Positions 9,480 to 20,975 of a stretch of 64,000 nt of DNA are shown here, piece by piece. Origin of the DNA: Neostapfia colusana (Eukaryota > Streptophyta > Magnoliopsida > Poales > Poaceae); NCBI GenBank assembly GCA_030760725.1, contig JASWHV010000009.1:108883854-108947853 (forward strand). The letters run 5' to 3'. The translations under genes and the position numbers were made by a program. The notes beneath the pieces were generated by a model. It did no database searches. It had not been told where the DNA came from and was given only the letters and a program-made list of their open reading frames with translations. Numbering within the stretch: position 1 is the first letter of the stretch; every line of letters starts with the position of its first letter.

Positions 9480-12400
9480 TGTAAGGGCCAGAGTTTTTCA
9501 ATTGCTAAAAGTGTTCATCACACCACACCTCACCTCATTTGAGGAAAGCATATGAACACATTTTAAGAGCAGGTAACCACCATCAAGAAATTCATTAGGA
9601 GATAAACTCACAAAATGCAAAAGTGGTATTTCCCACATGCATCATATAGGGGATGAGCATATGAAAAACTCCTAAACCTTGTTAGGAATGCTCATGCCAA
9701 TTTTCACCCAAACCCAAAACCTTTTGAGGTATTTTTGGGTACAATTAGAAAAAGTCTAGTTTGAACTTAAATTCAAATTCAAACTCCTTTCATCACACGA
9801 ATTCAAAAGTGGGATTCATATTCACACTCAGCACATTTTTGTGAGCTCACACACCAATTTTCACTCCATCTGGAGTTGATCTTGACATGAGCTATTTTGG
9901 CTAAATTCAAATCAAACTAAATTTCAGTTAACCATTGCTGCAAATTTGATCAAATCAAATCATAATTTGAATTATTCAAACTCAACTGGCCATTTTGTGG
10001 TTTGATCAAATTGCAAAGGGCATGAGGGTCACCAATATTTAGAGCAGTGGCAAATTGAAGTTTTGAGATTGAAACTAGGGGGTGGGGCCCTCCTGCCATC
10101 CTCACACTCGAGCAAACCGACTGAACAACAGAGGCTCGGGTTATCAGGCTGCAGCAGCGAACGCCACCGAGGAGCATCACTGCGCCACCTCCTGGTTGCA
10201 TGAGGCGGAGCTGGCTGCCGACTCGTGAGTCAGAAGAGCTCTCCTGGGCGATCTTTTCCCTCCCCACACGAGCTCCTGAAGCTGTACTCTCCCCGAGCAA
10301 AAACAGAGCCGCTATCACCGCCACTACCTCGGATTCGATCGGGAAACCGGCAAACCTCATGCACAACCTCTCCCCGAGCTGTAAAACCGCACCGGGTGCT
10401 CGTCCTACACTTCCACAGCATGCAAGAGCTCCATATTCGAGCTTCCCGACCCTAGAACAGGCGCTACTTGTGGCAACCGAAAGTGACCGCCATGAGGTGC
10501 TCTCGTGGACAGCCCGACTGGGTGGTTTTCATGCCCAAGCGAGGACGCTCAGAGGGGCGCTAGACCACAGCGCTGCTTCTTCCCAACTGGTTGATCAAGC
10601 CGTGGTTCATCACTGACGAATTCGGTGAAGTTCTTCCGGCGTGCACAAATCGACGTTCCGGTACGGGAACTCCAAATTATTCCTCCCTATTCGTCGTTAG
10701 ATCACCAAATCTTGCACACAGAGGCTTGACTAGCCGGCAATCATTTTATTTTTAGTGATCCTAGCTTGAAACCAACTCAGAGCGGCGTATTTCGAGCTCT
10801 CCCGAGCATGCACGTGTAGGCATGAAGCGGGCGCACAGTGACAACCTAGTTGGAGCCATTCCCGAGCGAGTTTGTGTCCGTGTCGATCATCCTCGAGGTC
10901 CCCTGGTGCTTTACAACAGTTTAGCCGAGCTTTTTGCAGGCTAGGTCGGTCGGCCGACGGCGTCGAAGTTGTACCAAAGCCGCCGCACGCCGCTGACGGT
11001 GTTACAGCCACCTGTAGCTCTAGCTCGTGCCACAGACGGGTTCCTCGCCCTCCCAAACTCACAGGCGGCAAGAATTAGGCCGAGAGGTAGCCGGAGTAGC
11101 TATATTTGTCGAGCTCCAGCAAGGGGGTGGCGCGGGTGCGAGAGGTTGAAGAAGAATTGTGTGTGGGACCCACGGGCAGTCTTTAAACTTTCCCCCGATT
11201 TTTAGATTTAGTTCAACTTCAAACCCACATAATTTTGGCTAGAAAACTCCAAATCGAGTGAACCAAATTTTGTTGGATTCGGCTATCTGAGTAATTTCCA
11301 ACAAACCAAGTTTCACTCTATGAAATTCTTTAATTCTCCATAATTAATTCTTCGAATTTTAAAATCTTTAGAATTTTAACTGGTGAACCCTTTAGTCAAA
11401 AATCCTGAAATTTGGCCAGGATATTCTTTATAATATCCCTGAGCTACTTTAAAAATTTCAGATCCATCTGAGGTAATTTGATCCACCTAATAGTGTGATT
11501 AATAAAACTATTCCAGAGAAAATGAAAAATGTTCAGAAACATTTTTAAGATATTCTCTGAACTTATTTAGCTCATATCTTGTGCTAGAAATATTCAAATC
11601 GGATGAACCAATTCCATTAGAACACTTCTAAAATCTAGTTTCCGTAAAGTCATGGCTTGCTCCATGAAAATCCTTAGAACACCCTAAGAGTTCCAATTAG
11701 AGCCAAATAATACATTTATTTGTGCATGGCTCAAATGAGCTCTGCTTCAGATGAAATTTGGCCAAGTCTCTGTTTAGGTTGTATCCAAACCACAGTAAAA
11801 ATTTCAGAGTCATTAGCACTGTCTAGCTGTACTTATACTCTTAACAATATCAACTTCAAAAATCATATGCATTTAAATTGACACGCATATATGGTTATCT
11901 CTTGTAGTCGCTAAGGTTGAAGAGGAGCCGGAGGTGTTGGATTTCATCACTCCGGAAGAACAACAAGCATACGACCAGCAGCACGGCAAGCTCCGGTTTG
12001 CATTAGCCATTTTATAAACTTTATTGTTTTGAGAACTTACATTGAGTATCCATTTCAATTGTGCATTAGTGTCTTGATTGAAAACCCAATTGCATAGCCA
12101 AGAGAACCAGGGTTTTGGGATTAGGTTTTAAACCTCGAGTAGCCACTACAATGCTAAGATAGTGTAGGATTCGGTACAAGTCAGTTAGTTGGAACTGCTT
12201 GCGAGAATAGGCTAGAGGCACACCACTCAGTTAGAGATAGCAAATGGAACACATGGCAAGAAAAATGAGACCGAGCGGAGGGTAAGGGCAGCAGGACTTT
12301 GGTGCATGGGTGCCATAGCTCTTCTTGTGTCGATTGAGGATCAGGCCATGTGCGGGCCTGTTGAACAAGCTAGAACAGTACCGAAGACCTACCGGATATA

Positions 12401-13172
12401 TGGGAACTGAGAAACCGATGTAATTCGGGTAGCGATTTGTTGAGGCATTGCATGTCGTCCAGAGGGTAGGTTGAGAGCTTGAGGTGTAAATCAGCTGGCG
12501 GCCTGCGGATGCGCGCGCAGAGACCTCTTGCTTAGGACGATAGGACCGGTTCAATACTTGGCTGGCGGATGAAAGGTGGTTGCGTACAACGTCCGTGGTG
12601 GTTTCTGTAGGCAACATCCAGTACGCGCGTTTGTGACGGGTTATTCGGGTAACCCTGCAGGTGTAAATCGATTATAATCGCCGTCCCTCACGGTCAGTGA
12701 GTACCACTTGTTCACTGTACTGTGACGTAGAAAGAACAGGCTAGTTCCATGTTAAAACATTGCTGATTGAAGGCTGTACTTTGACTGCTAATGAATTATT
12801 ATAGTTTAGAGCTAATTAAAGTTCTTTTCAACCTTGGGCAAAGCACATGAGAGAAATGTGTTTCTTGTTTGATTGCGGCTCTCTTATGTGTCTTAGCACG
12901 AGGTTCTTCCACAACTTGTGCTAAAAACTTGAAAGTAAGGTGCAACTAATTAGGTGTGTCCTTTGCAACTTACATTCCATTATACACTGCAAACCCAGCA
13001 TGTAGAGTTTCATGTGTAGGCAAGACGGGTTAGTCTTGCTGAGCCATCATGCTCACTTTCCTGTATTAAAACTTTGCTTCCACTTTGTACCTTTTACTTG
13101 TGTTATCCGGTGCTGTTCAACACAACACCCTTCAGCGTGATCCAGGATAGTCAAGACTGTCGGGTCCTCGCA
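9480..13172 (+). repeat. 5' LTR of the Tekay-like element
   Basis: Begins TGTAAGGGCC and ends GGGTCCTCGCA. At 3,693 bp it is shorter than the 3' LTR because about 228 bp, matching 24559-24786, are missing at about 13056. The first 600 bp are AT-rich, 10080-11180 is GC-rich, and the remainder is AT-rich again. Long GC-rich open frames at 10200-10616 are not conserved in the 3' LTR at the same frame and I do not call them genes. Confidence 0.92.
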
Positions 13173-13175
13173 GCA

Positions 13176-13187
13176 TGGTATCAGAGC
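13176..13187 (+). other. primer binding site, tRNA-iMet type
   Basis: TGGTATCAGAGC lies 3 bases after the 5' LTR end. This 12-mer is complementary to the 3' end of plant initiator methionine tRNA and primes minus-strand DNA synthesis. Confidence 0.95.
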
Positions 13188-14657
13188 TTCGTTGAGGTTT
13201 AACGCACTTAAAAAGGTTAATTTTTCAAAAACTCGGTGAGGAACGAGTTAGTAGCCCATATAAGGATGTAATTAGTGTATAGCAAGTGGCAACACTAACC
13301 TAATTGCTTATGTCGGGAAATCATGCATCTCGTGATGTCATATGTCTTTAGGGGTGCATGTAAGTGTTGTCCACCAGTGTGCACATGCGTAAGGGTGGAG
13401 CCTCACGGGTGGCAGGTAACCTGGCCAACTTTGGTATCCCCTACGGCTCTTCATGTTGTTTGGGGTATTCAAGCAACGCCCTTTCCTGGCGTGCTACAGG
13501 CAAGTATGGGAGACCCCGTCACGTGGTTAGTAACGTGAACACGTAGCTCAAGGCGTTATTGGCTTGAGAACGACCGTGCGAGTGATGACGGACGGTTGTA
13601 TGAACTGTATTAGGACCGGGTTCAGTGTGCAGGCGAACCTGACGATTGTGTGGTTTATTTGCAGGTAGTCTAACCACGGATCGGTAGACGAGTACCACAC
13701 GTGTGCAAGAGACATTTTAGTGCCACTGAATTAATGAAGCTGGCTAAGTCCGGTATAGATTTTTTTTGTGAGGAACGTAGTACCGCCATGAACTGGGTGA
13801 CGCTTCGACGTCACAGCACATATATGATCAATATCATTTTAAAAATTGAAGGTTTTGATCCAGAGCACTAAAACTTTGATTTACTTCTTTCCTTAATCAG
13901 GAGGTTCAAAGTAACAAGTTTTCAACTTATAGGATACTAAGGACAGAGTCCCCTGTTTTCAGCTGAAATAATGCTGAAGTTATACAGAGGTTATAGGTTG
14001 AGTTCTTTCGATGTTGGGGTCATATGATACATTTCTGGAAAGCTTTGGAAGATCTTTACAACTTTTCTATTGATGTCCAGAGGTGATTCATCCCTTAACT
14101 AGTCGGAAAATGCAGTAGAGTTGAAACTGTCCAAAAAACAGGGCAGAGCAAATACTCTCTGTAACTCTCTATAAATTGAGATAACTTCCTGCATAAAGAT
14201 CCAAAAATATAAAATGGGGTAGTTCTGAAAATTTCATGAGATAATTTACAACTTTTTAACAGAAACTTTTGTCAAATTTGAAGATTAACTGGAATTCTTG
14301 GATCAAATCAGTACCTCAAGCAGGGAGGTGCTGTCCAATTTTCTCCAGAAATTCTGTCAACTTTGACATCTCATAACTTTTGGAAAGGACAGATCCGAGA
14401 GCAAACAAATACATTCTGGAAATCTATTGAAGTTAACTTTAACGTTGATGTGGATCTTAAGAACTGGTTTTGCCTTTAGCATGGTCTAAATCAAGTTAAA
14501 AGGGAAACTGGTCAGTGCTGTCAGTTTGGGCAGCAAACCAGCAATCAAATTTGTACTAAGTTTGAATTGTGTTTCCAAGTTTTATGAGTTCAATGACATG
14601 TTTTATGTTATAACTCAATTATTCACTGTTGAAATGAATATTTGACCTTTTTTAAAT
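13188..14657 (+). other. untranslated leader of the Tekay-like element
   Basis: About 1.5 kb without a credible reading frame. Only short frames with no recognisable motif are present. A long leader before the first ORF is common in this lineage. Confidence 0.6.
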
Positions 14658-15632
14658 ATGTTTCTACAGATGGCAGAGGATAAACAACTGAAGAATGGGT
14701 GGGTGGTATCCCACTGTTCTCAATGCAGCGGTTATCCGGAACTGTTGAAGCTAATGCTTCAATATTTCGGGTATGTGGAGACACCGCGTTACCTCACCAA
14801 GGAAGAAGTCAAGGAGGAGAACAAGACATGGACCGTCCATGTCGAAGTTCCAGCAGGACCTACGCCACCGGGTTGGGCACCGTCCAGCGTCACGGTGAAA
14901 GGTAGACAACCGGAGGAGATGTGGCAAGTGGCAGCCCGCGACACCATGTCGCGTTTCTGTCAGCTACACGTGAGAGCGATGGAGGACACTCCATACACGC
15001 TTTTCCTGGTGGAGGGGCGAGCTAATCATGTGTGTAGAGAGAGGTACTTGGAGGCAACGGATTTGAGTTACCCAAGATACAACCCCGCGGAGGCAAACCT
15101 TAGCCTCCAGTTGATGGCAGGGAAGACTGTGATTGACAGCCAAGATGTCCATACAGCTCGACTTGCCGTGGAGCTCAAGGAGAGCACGAGTCGCTGAGAC
15201 CATTTCGAGAGTGCTCACAGCACACTCTGTAATGTGTTCCTTCTTACGATGAAGCGACTGAATGAACAACCCAATCAGTTGCGTCATCTGAAGAAGGCGA
15301 AGAAGAAAAGCCATGTCTACATCACGGCTTTGCAGCAGCAGATACATGCCTTGACCCAGCAGAACGAGTTCCTTACTCAAGAGCATGATGACGCTATGGA
15401 GGAGGGACAGGGCTGGGAAGAGGATTACAACCAGGCCATCGACGAGGTGCATGCTTTGCAAGACCTCGTGTCTCTTGTAGTGGGCCTACCGATGGTAGGT
15501 GCAGTAATAGTGGTTTTGGGTATCCCGGCGATGCCAGAACCGGAACCCGAAGAGGAGATCATGGATCCTGAGCCACCAGCAGAGATAGCGAAGGAGGATG
15601 ACCTGCAGGAGGTCGAATTTTACTCAAAGTAG
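14658..15632 (+). pseudogene. ORF0: extra protein encoded upstream of gag in the Tekay-like element
   Basis: One frame runs from ATG 14658 to the stop at 15630-15632, broken only by TGA at 15195-15197. The first 179 residues (MAEDKQLKNGWVVSHCSQC near the N-terminus) show a globular-looking mix with no domain I recognise. After the stop, residues from about 193 onward are rich in K, Q, E and L (LRHLKKAKKKSHVYITALQQ), consistent with a coiled coil, followed by a short hydrophobic patch and an acidic proline-rich tail (MPEPEPEEEIMDPEPP). Some rice Ty3 elements such as RIRE3 and RIRE8 are known to carry an ORF0 ahead of gag. Function is unknown. Confidence 0.65.
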
Positions 15633-15906
15633 TGAGTTTACCATTGCCAAGTAGGGCAGCGAGGGTGGTGTGTAGAAACTTTTGTAACAGGTGACATGTC
15701 GTGTAGACAGTAGCATGTGTATAGGTAGTGAAAACATGAGCATGACTTCTCGGGGATCTGAGAATAATGTATCTTGTATAAATTTTATACTTTATCAATA
15801 TATGTGAATGTTGTGCAAGTTTATTCATGTGTCGCTACAATACCTACTGCTTTCCATGGAATTTTAAGAATGACATGTGCTGATCGTTGCTGTTTTGAAT
15901 TTCAAA

Positions 15907-17074
15907 ATGACTCGTACACGTGCCAACACTGAGATTGGTGGGTCCAGTCAGGTGGGAGAGGCCTCCCAACAGCCTCCCGAGGCTTCCTTGGGACAGCAAC
16001 AACCGCCACCACCACCGCCAACGGTCATGTTGGCTGATATTGTTGCGGCCATGGCGGGCTCGCACCAGCAGCACACCGAACTGCTGCAAATGCTGATTGC
16101 GAATACGTCTCGACCTGAGAGGCGTCAAGACTGAGAGGAGCGTCAACAAAGCTCCTACTCAGACTTTCTGGCTACTCATCCCCCGGTATTCTCAAGAGTG
16201 GATGAACTCCTCGATGCGTACAACTGCCTCCGCACGATGGAGATGAAGTTTGGGCTGCTCCAAGTTAGTGAGCAGCAAAAGACTTAGTTCGTGACCCAGC
16301 AACTTCAGAGTCCATGAGCGCTTGGTGGGCGAATTTTTGCGCATCGCAACCCACCGAGCGAGTGCTGACCTGGGCGGAGTTCTGGACGGCCTTCTGGGCC
16401 TATCACATACCGCCAGGTCTGATGAAAAGGAAGACGCAAGAGTTCTTTCACCTGCAGCAAGGCAGCAGGAACATGCTGGAGTACTCTAGGGCAGTCAATG
16501 ATCTCGTGCTCTATGCCTCCTGTAACGCTGATACCAACGAGAAGCAGCGGGATCACTTTTACCAGGGGCTAAATCCGCTCCTGAAGGACAAGCTGGCGAT
16601 GTTCAATCGCGGCAGCCTCCACGACATAATTGATGCTGCGATTGTGCCAGAGGACTCCAGCAAGGAGTTAGTGGTGGCGGAGAAGAAGCAAAGCGCGCCA
16701 CAGAGCAGCAGAGAGGGAGTTGGTCCTCCCCAGAAATATCGGATGGTGTATCGCTCACCATCGGTCAATGCTGGCAGCCACCGCAGCGACCGATGCAATT
16801 TCGCAATCGGCCGTATTCACCACCGGCGTTCCGACTGGCCTTACCAGCACCACGTCCACAGCGACAACAGCAGCAGCAGGCGATGCCTCGTGCGTTTGCA
16901 CCTCAGCAGCGCATGCCAGGCTTTCGTCCTCCAAGCACGGCCCAGCCATCAACCGCATGCTTCAAATGCGGTCGCCAAGGGCACTTCGCCATCAACTGCC
17001 CCGAGAGGCAAGGCGGTGGAGTGGCACCACAGTTTTCAGAGAGGAATCAGCCCCGAAACCCCATTAATGCATGA
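15907..17074 (+). pseudogene. Ty3 gag polyprotein, frameshifted
   Basis: Starts MTRTRANTEIGGSS, then a Q/P-rich stretch, then the retrotransposon gag core. The core has LATHPPVFSRVDELLDAYN, a frame change at about 16305, SAWWANFCASQPTERVLTW, and FHLQQGSRNMLEYSRAVNDL. A second frame change at about 16750-16790 precedes an R/Q/P-rich spacer and a zinc knuckle, CFKCGRQGHFAINC, with all C2HC residues intact. In-frame stops follow SRPERRQD at 16132-16134 and EQQKT at about 16286. Gag normally builds the virus-like particle and packages RNA; this copy cannot be translated through. Confidence 0.9.
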
Positions 17075-17117
17075 CGGGCAAACCCTAAGCCCGGCACCGT
17101 CCACCAACTCACCATAG

Positions 17118-17650
17118 AGGACGTGCACCTCTTTTTATAGTAGGGTTTCCAATGGTTACGTTAGAGTTTGCGATGTCTGGATTAGTCCGTGGTTGACTCT
17201 GGACTAGTCCGGTGTGCGGTGTGTAGAAAACCCTAAGTGTTGTGAGATATCGGACTAGTCGGTAGGAGTGCGGACGAGTCCGATTTCTACTCAAAGATGT
17301 ATCGGACTAGTCCGGTCCATATCGGACTAGTCTGTTTTGTGGTCAGAAAGAAAATCGGACTAGTTCGGTTGATATCGGACTAGTCCGCACATGCTGATTT
17401 TGTGCAGTTAGTGTGATTTCTTTCACTTGAGCTCTTGGGGTGTGTTTCTCCCACACACTCTATACTAAATAATCTAATCTTTTCAGCTCCTGAGCTCTTA
17501 TCAATTTGGATCCTCCGTCTCCTTTCTTTTTGCGCTTTCTTCCTAATTTCTTTTAAGAACCTGCGCTAATCTCAACAATTTTGTTAGGGTCTCATTTGTT
17601 TGTCATAAATCAACCAAAACCCACAAGGGATGCCTAGATGCACTTTTATA
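17118..17650 (-). mobile_element. fragment of a SIRE-like copia LTR inserted between gag and protease
   Basis: The 533 bp piece carries several imperfect copies of the dyad CGGACTAGTCCG and, at its right end, the phrase 'acaagggatgcctagatgc' that closes the plus-strand copies of the SIRE LTRs at 33785 and 39369. Orientation matches those, so on the element's own reading it is minus strand. The gag-to-protease linker of the Ty3 element stops at about 17117 and resumes at about 17655. No clear target duplication is seen, and the left end appears truncated. Confidence 0.7.
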
Positions 17651-17654
17651 ACCC

Positions 17655-17971
17655 ATCCTTGCGGGTATGTTCCAACTCCACAAGCATCCCGCCACAGTGT
17701 TATTTGATTTAGGCGCCATGCATAATTTCATTAGCCAAGCTTTTATTGCTAAATACAGCTTGCAAATACTACCCAGCAAAAGTCCTTACATGATTTGTTC
17801 ACCGGGTGGGAAAATTTTAGCAAGCATGATGGTTTTGAAAGCGCCATTACGCTAAGGGAGTAGAGTATACCCTACGTCTCTCATAGCTTTAGAGGGACAA
17901 AAGGTCGATGTCATCTTAGGGATGTCGTGGTTAACCCGCCATGGCGCTGTTTAGACACCATCCTCTGAGTC
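17655..17971 (+). pseudogene. Ty3 aspartic protease, degenerate
   Basis: Reads MFQLHKHPATVLFDLGAMHNF, matching the protease start of Ty3 elements, where the catalytic motif is normally FDSGA. Here the serine of D-S-G is leucine, so activity is doubtful even aside from the stop at 17853-17855. The residues after it (IAKYSLQILPSKSPYMI) fit the family. The frame then breaks before the reverse transcriptase. Confidence 0.85.
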
Positions 17972-19033
17972 ATGCATCTACATCTAGAAATGCACGAGTC
18001 TCACTCATTATTTCTGGACAGTCCAGAAATAGAACTTCCAACCGTATACCAATCCACCACCATCAGATTGGAAGACATTCCAGTAGTCCGTGAGTTCCCT
18101 GACGTGTTCCCGGATGATTTTCCAGCGATGCCGCCCGACCGAGAGGTGGAGTTCAAGATTGAACTTGCACCAGGAACTATGCCAATATCCAGAAGGCCAT
18201 ATAAGATGGCGCCAAAGGAGTTGGCAAAATTGAAAACACAGTTGATGGACCTGCTGGAGAAGGGTTTTATTAGGCCGAGCTCCTCGCCATGGGGATGTTC
18301 GGCATTATTTGTGAAGAAGAAAGATGAGACGCTGCGGCTTTGCTTGGACTATCGTCCACTAAACGCCGTGACTATCAAGAACAAGTACCCGTTGCCACGG
18401 ATCGACATGTTGTTTGATCAGTTGGTTGAAGCAAAGATCTTTTCCAAAATGGACTTAAGATCCGGGTACCATCAGATTAAAATACGGGCTGAGGATATCC
18501 CGAAGACGGCTTTCTCGACGAGGTGTAGGCTGTATGAGTACCTGGTCATGTGCTTCGGCCTCACCAACGTTCCAGCTCATTTCATGTACTTGATGAACTC
18601 GGTATTCATGCCGGAGCTGGACAAGTTTGTCGTGGTCTTCATTGATGACATATTGGTATATTCCAAGTCGGAGGAAGAACACGTGAAGCACCGGCGTGTA
18701 GTCTTGCAAAGGCTGCGGGATCACAAGCTATACACGAAATTCAGCAAATGCGAATTCTGGATATTGCAAGTACCTTTCCTCGGGCATATTATTTCAGCAG
18801 AGGGCATCGCTGTAGACCCGAGTAAGATCACACAAGTGCTGAATTGGAAGTCCCCGAGGTCTGTTCACGAGGTACGGAGTTTCCTCGGACTCGCGGGATA
18901 TTATCAGAGATTCATTCCGAACTTCTCGAAGATTGCCAAGCCTATGACAGAGCTACTGAATAAGACTACCAAATATGTTCGGAGTCTAGCATGTGAAGCA
19001 GCATTCAAGGCATTAGTGAAGCACCTAACATGA
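17972..19033 (+). pseudogene. Ty3 reverse transcriptase domain
   Basis: A 353-codon open frame. Landmarks in order: VVREFPDVFPDDFPAMPPDR, the RPYKMAPKELAKLK entry block, FIRPSSSPWGCSALFVKKKD, RLCLDYRPLNAVTIKNKYPL with the template-binding segment, FSKMDLRSGYHQIKI (first catalytic Asp), FIDDILVYSKSEEE (the FxDD catalytic pair), and FLGLAGYYQRFIPNFS leading into the thumb. All catalytic aspartates are present. The frame ends at TGA 19031-19033, a premature stop between RT and RNase H. This is the best preserved enzyme domain of the element. Confidence 0.93.
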
Positions 19034-19042
19034 GCACCGGTT

Positions 19043-19430
19043 TTGGCGCAGCCAGACACAATAAAACCATTCGATGTGTACTTCGATGCATCCGGGATTG
19101 GGCTCGGATGTGTGCTTATGCAAGACCAAAGGGTGATCGCATATGGATCACAGCAGCTCAGGAACCATGAGCAAAATTATCCAACTCATGACTTAGAGCT
19201 CACTGCTGTCGTACTCGCACTCAAAATGTGGAGGCATTACCTACTCGGTAACTCGTGCATTTATATACCGACCACAAGAGCATCAAGTACATATTCACTC
19301 GGAAGGAGTTGAACATGAGGCAATGAAGATGGTTGGAGCTGATAAAGGATTACGAAATAGAGACCCATTATCACCCTGGCGAGGCAAACATGGTGGCGGA
19401 TGCGCTGAGTCGCAAGTCACACGTTCATAA
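19043..19430 (+). pseudogene. Ty3 RNase H domain
   Basis: Reads PFDVYFDASGIGLGCVLMQD (catalytic Asp in the DAS motif), YGSQQLRNHEQNYPTHDLEL (catalytic Glu region), then after a frame change at about 19255 ELIKDYEIETHYHPGEANMV and ADALSRK, the typical end of the domain. Disrupted by the frameshift and by a stop at about 19324. It normally removes RNA from RNA-DNA hybrids during reverse transcription. Confidence 0.9.
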
Positions 19431-19599
19431 TCTGACCATCACTCCGTTGGAAAAGAGCGAGCCACCATTACATGTGATTCCACATGGAGCTCTCTACAAC
19501 TTAGCTCTTATCCTCACCATCCATGAAGAGATAGCGGTAGCTCAGAAACATGACAAAGGGCATGTCGCATTTGCGGAGTCGTGTATACGGTGAGGAGCT

Positions 19600-20908
19600 G
19601 AAGTGTATCCGGAAAGATTTAGACGGCGTCCTGTGGTTCAAGGACAGAATCGCCGTACCCCGTAACCTGGAGTTATGGAAGAAAATCTTTGATGAGGCCC
19701 ACTTGTCAAAGTTTCCTATTCACCCCAGCAGCAACAAGATGTATCAATAACTCAGAAGAAAGTTTTGGTGTACACGGATGAAGCAAGAGACCGCAAAGTA
19801 TGTGTCCGAGTGTGATACATGCCGAAGGGTGAAGGCTGATCACATGAGGAAACCGGGATTGTTACTACCGCTTGGCATTCCTGCCTGGAAGTGGGAGGAT
19901 GTGAGCATGGACTTCATCGTCGGTCTACCGACCACATTTAACAAACATGATTCAGTGTGGGTGATCATCGACCAGCTCACAAAAGTTGCCCATTTTATCC
20001 CGGTCAACACAAACTACAACACCAAGAAGTATGCTAAATTGTACATCTCATGGATTCTGTGCTTATACGGCGTACCCCGCACTATCATCCCGGATCGGGG
20101 CACTTTATTTGTGTCTCGTTTTAGGGAGCAGTTACATGCTGCTTTGGGGACGAAGCTGATCCGTAGTTCAGCGTACCACATGCAGGCGGATGGGCAAACC
20201 GAGCGGGTAAATCAAATATTAGAAGACATGTTACGAGCTTGTGCTGTCAACCACGGTAAGAATTGGGATGATCACTTACCGTTAGCCGAGTTTTCATACA
20301 ACAATGGGTACCAAGCCAGCATCAAGATGGCGCCTTATGAGGCGCTATACGGGAGAAAATGTCGTACACCGCTGAATTGGTGTGAGTCTAGCCAAAGGCT
20401 GATTCAAGCGAACTTAAAAGCTTCCCAATCCCGACAAAAAACAGTATGCGGACCTGAGAAAACATCCTTTACAATTCGAAATCGAGGATCACGTGTATCT
20501 ACGTGTGTCTCCAATGAAGGGCGTGAACAGATTCAGGGTCAGAGGAAAGTTGGCACCCCGATTCATCGGTCCATTCTAGATTGTCGAAAGATGTGGATCA
20601 GTGGCATACCGGCTGGAATTACCGGCGACATTGTCTGGTGTGCACGACGTCTTTCACATTTCTCAGCTGAGGAAGTGCCTCAAACTTTCAACCACCTTCA
20701 GCTGGGAGATATCGAAGAACTGAAACCGGATCTCACTTATCGGGAGAAACCGGTTCAGATTATTGATGAGAAGGACCGCACACGCAATCATATGTTGTGG
20801 TTCTATAGAATTCTATGGAGTAATCACTCCGTAGATGAAGCGATGTGGGAGAGCGAAGGCTTTCTTCGCGCTAACTACCCCGACTTTTTAACGTTGCACA
20901 TCCGGTAA
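19600..20908 (+). pseudogene. Ty3 integrase with C-terminal chromodomain
   Basis: The zinc-binding part is partial and interrupted by a stop at 19748-19750 (FPIHPSSNKMYQ), then CDTCRRVKADH supplies the paired cysteines. The catalytic core shows WEDVSMDFIVGLP (first Asp), IIPDRGTLFVSRF (second Asp) and YHMQADGQTERVN (Glu). Between about 20430 and 20660 the frame changes twice, so the linker is out of frame. It then returns for PVQIIDEKDRTRNHM and ILWSNHSVDEAMWESEGFLR, a chromodomain of the chromovirus type, which in known elements directs integration to marked chromatin. Confidence 0.92.
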
Positions 20909-20965
20909 TCTTTCCACCGTCCTCTTTCTCATTTTTACCTTATAATCTCGGGACGAGATTCTTTT

Positions 20966-20975
20966 AGGGGGGGAA
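20966..20975 (+). other. polypurine tract
   Basis: AGGGGGGGAA immediately precedes the 3' LTR start TGTAAG at 20976, in the position of the plus-strand primer. Confidence 0.9.

Noticed and set aside
10200..10616. A 138-codon frame in the 5' LTR, with a counterpart at 21560-22060
   Set aside because: The frame is not kept between the two LTRs and reads as GC-rich LTR sequence; no domain is visible.
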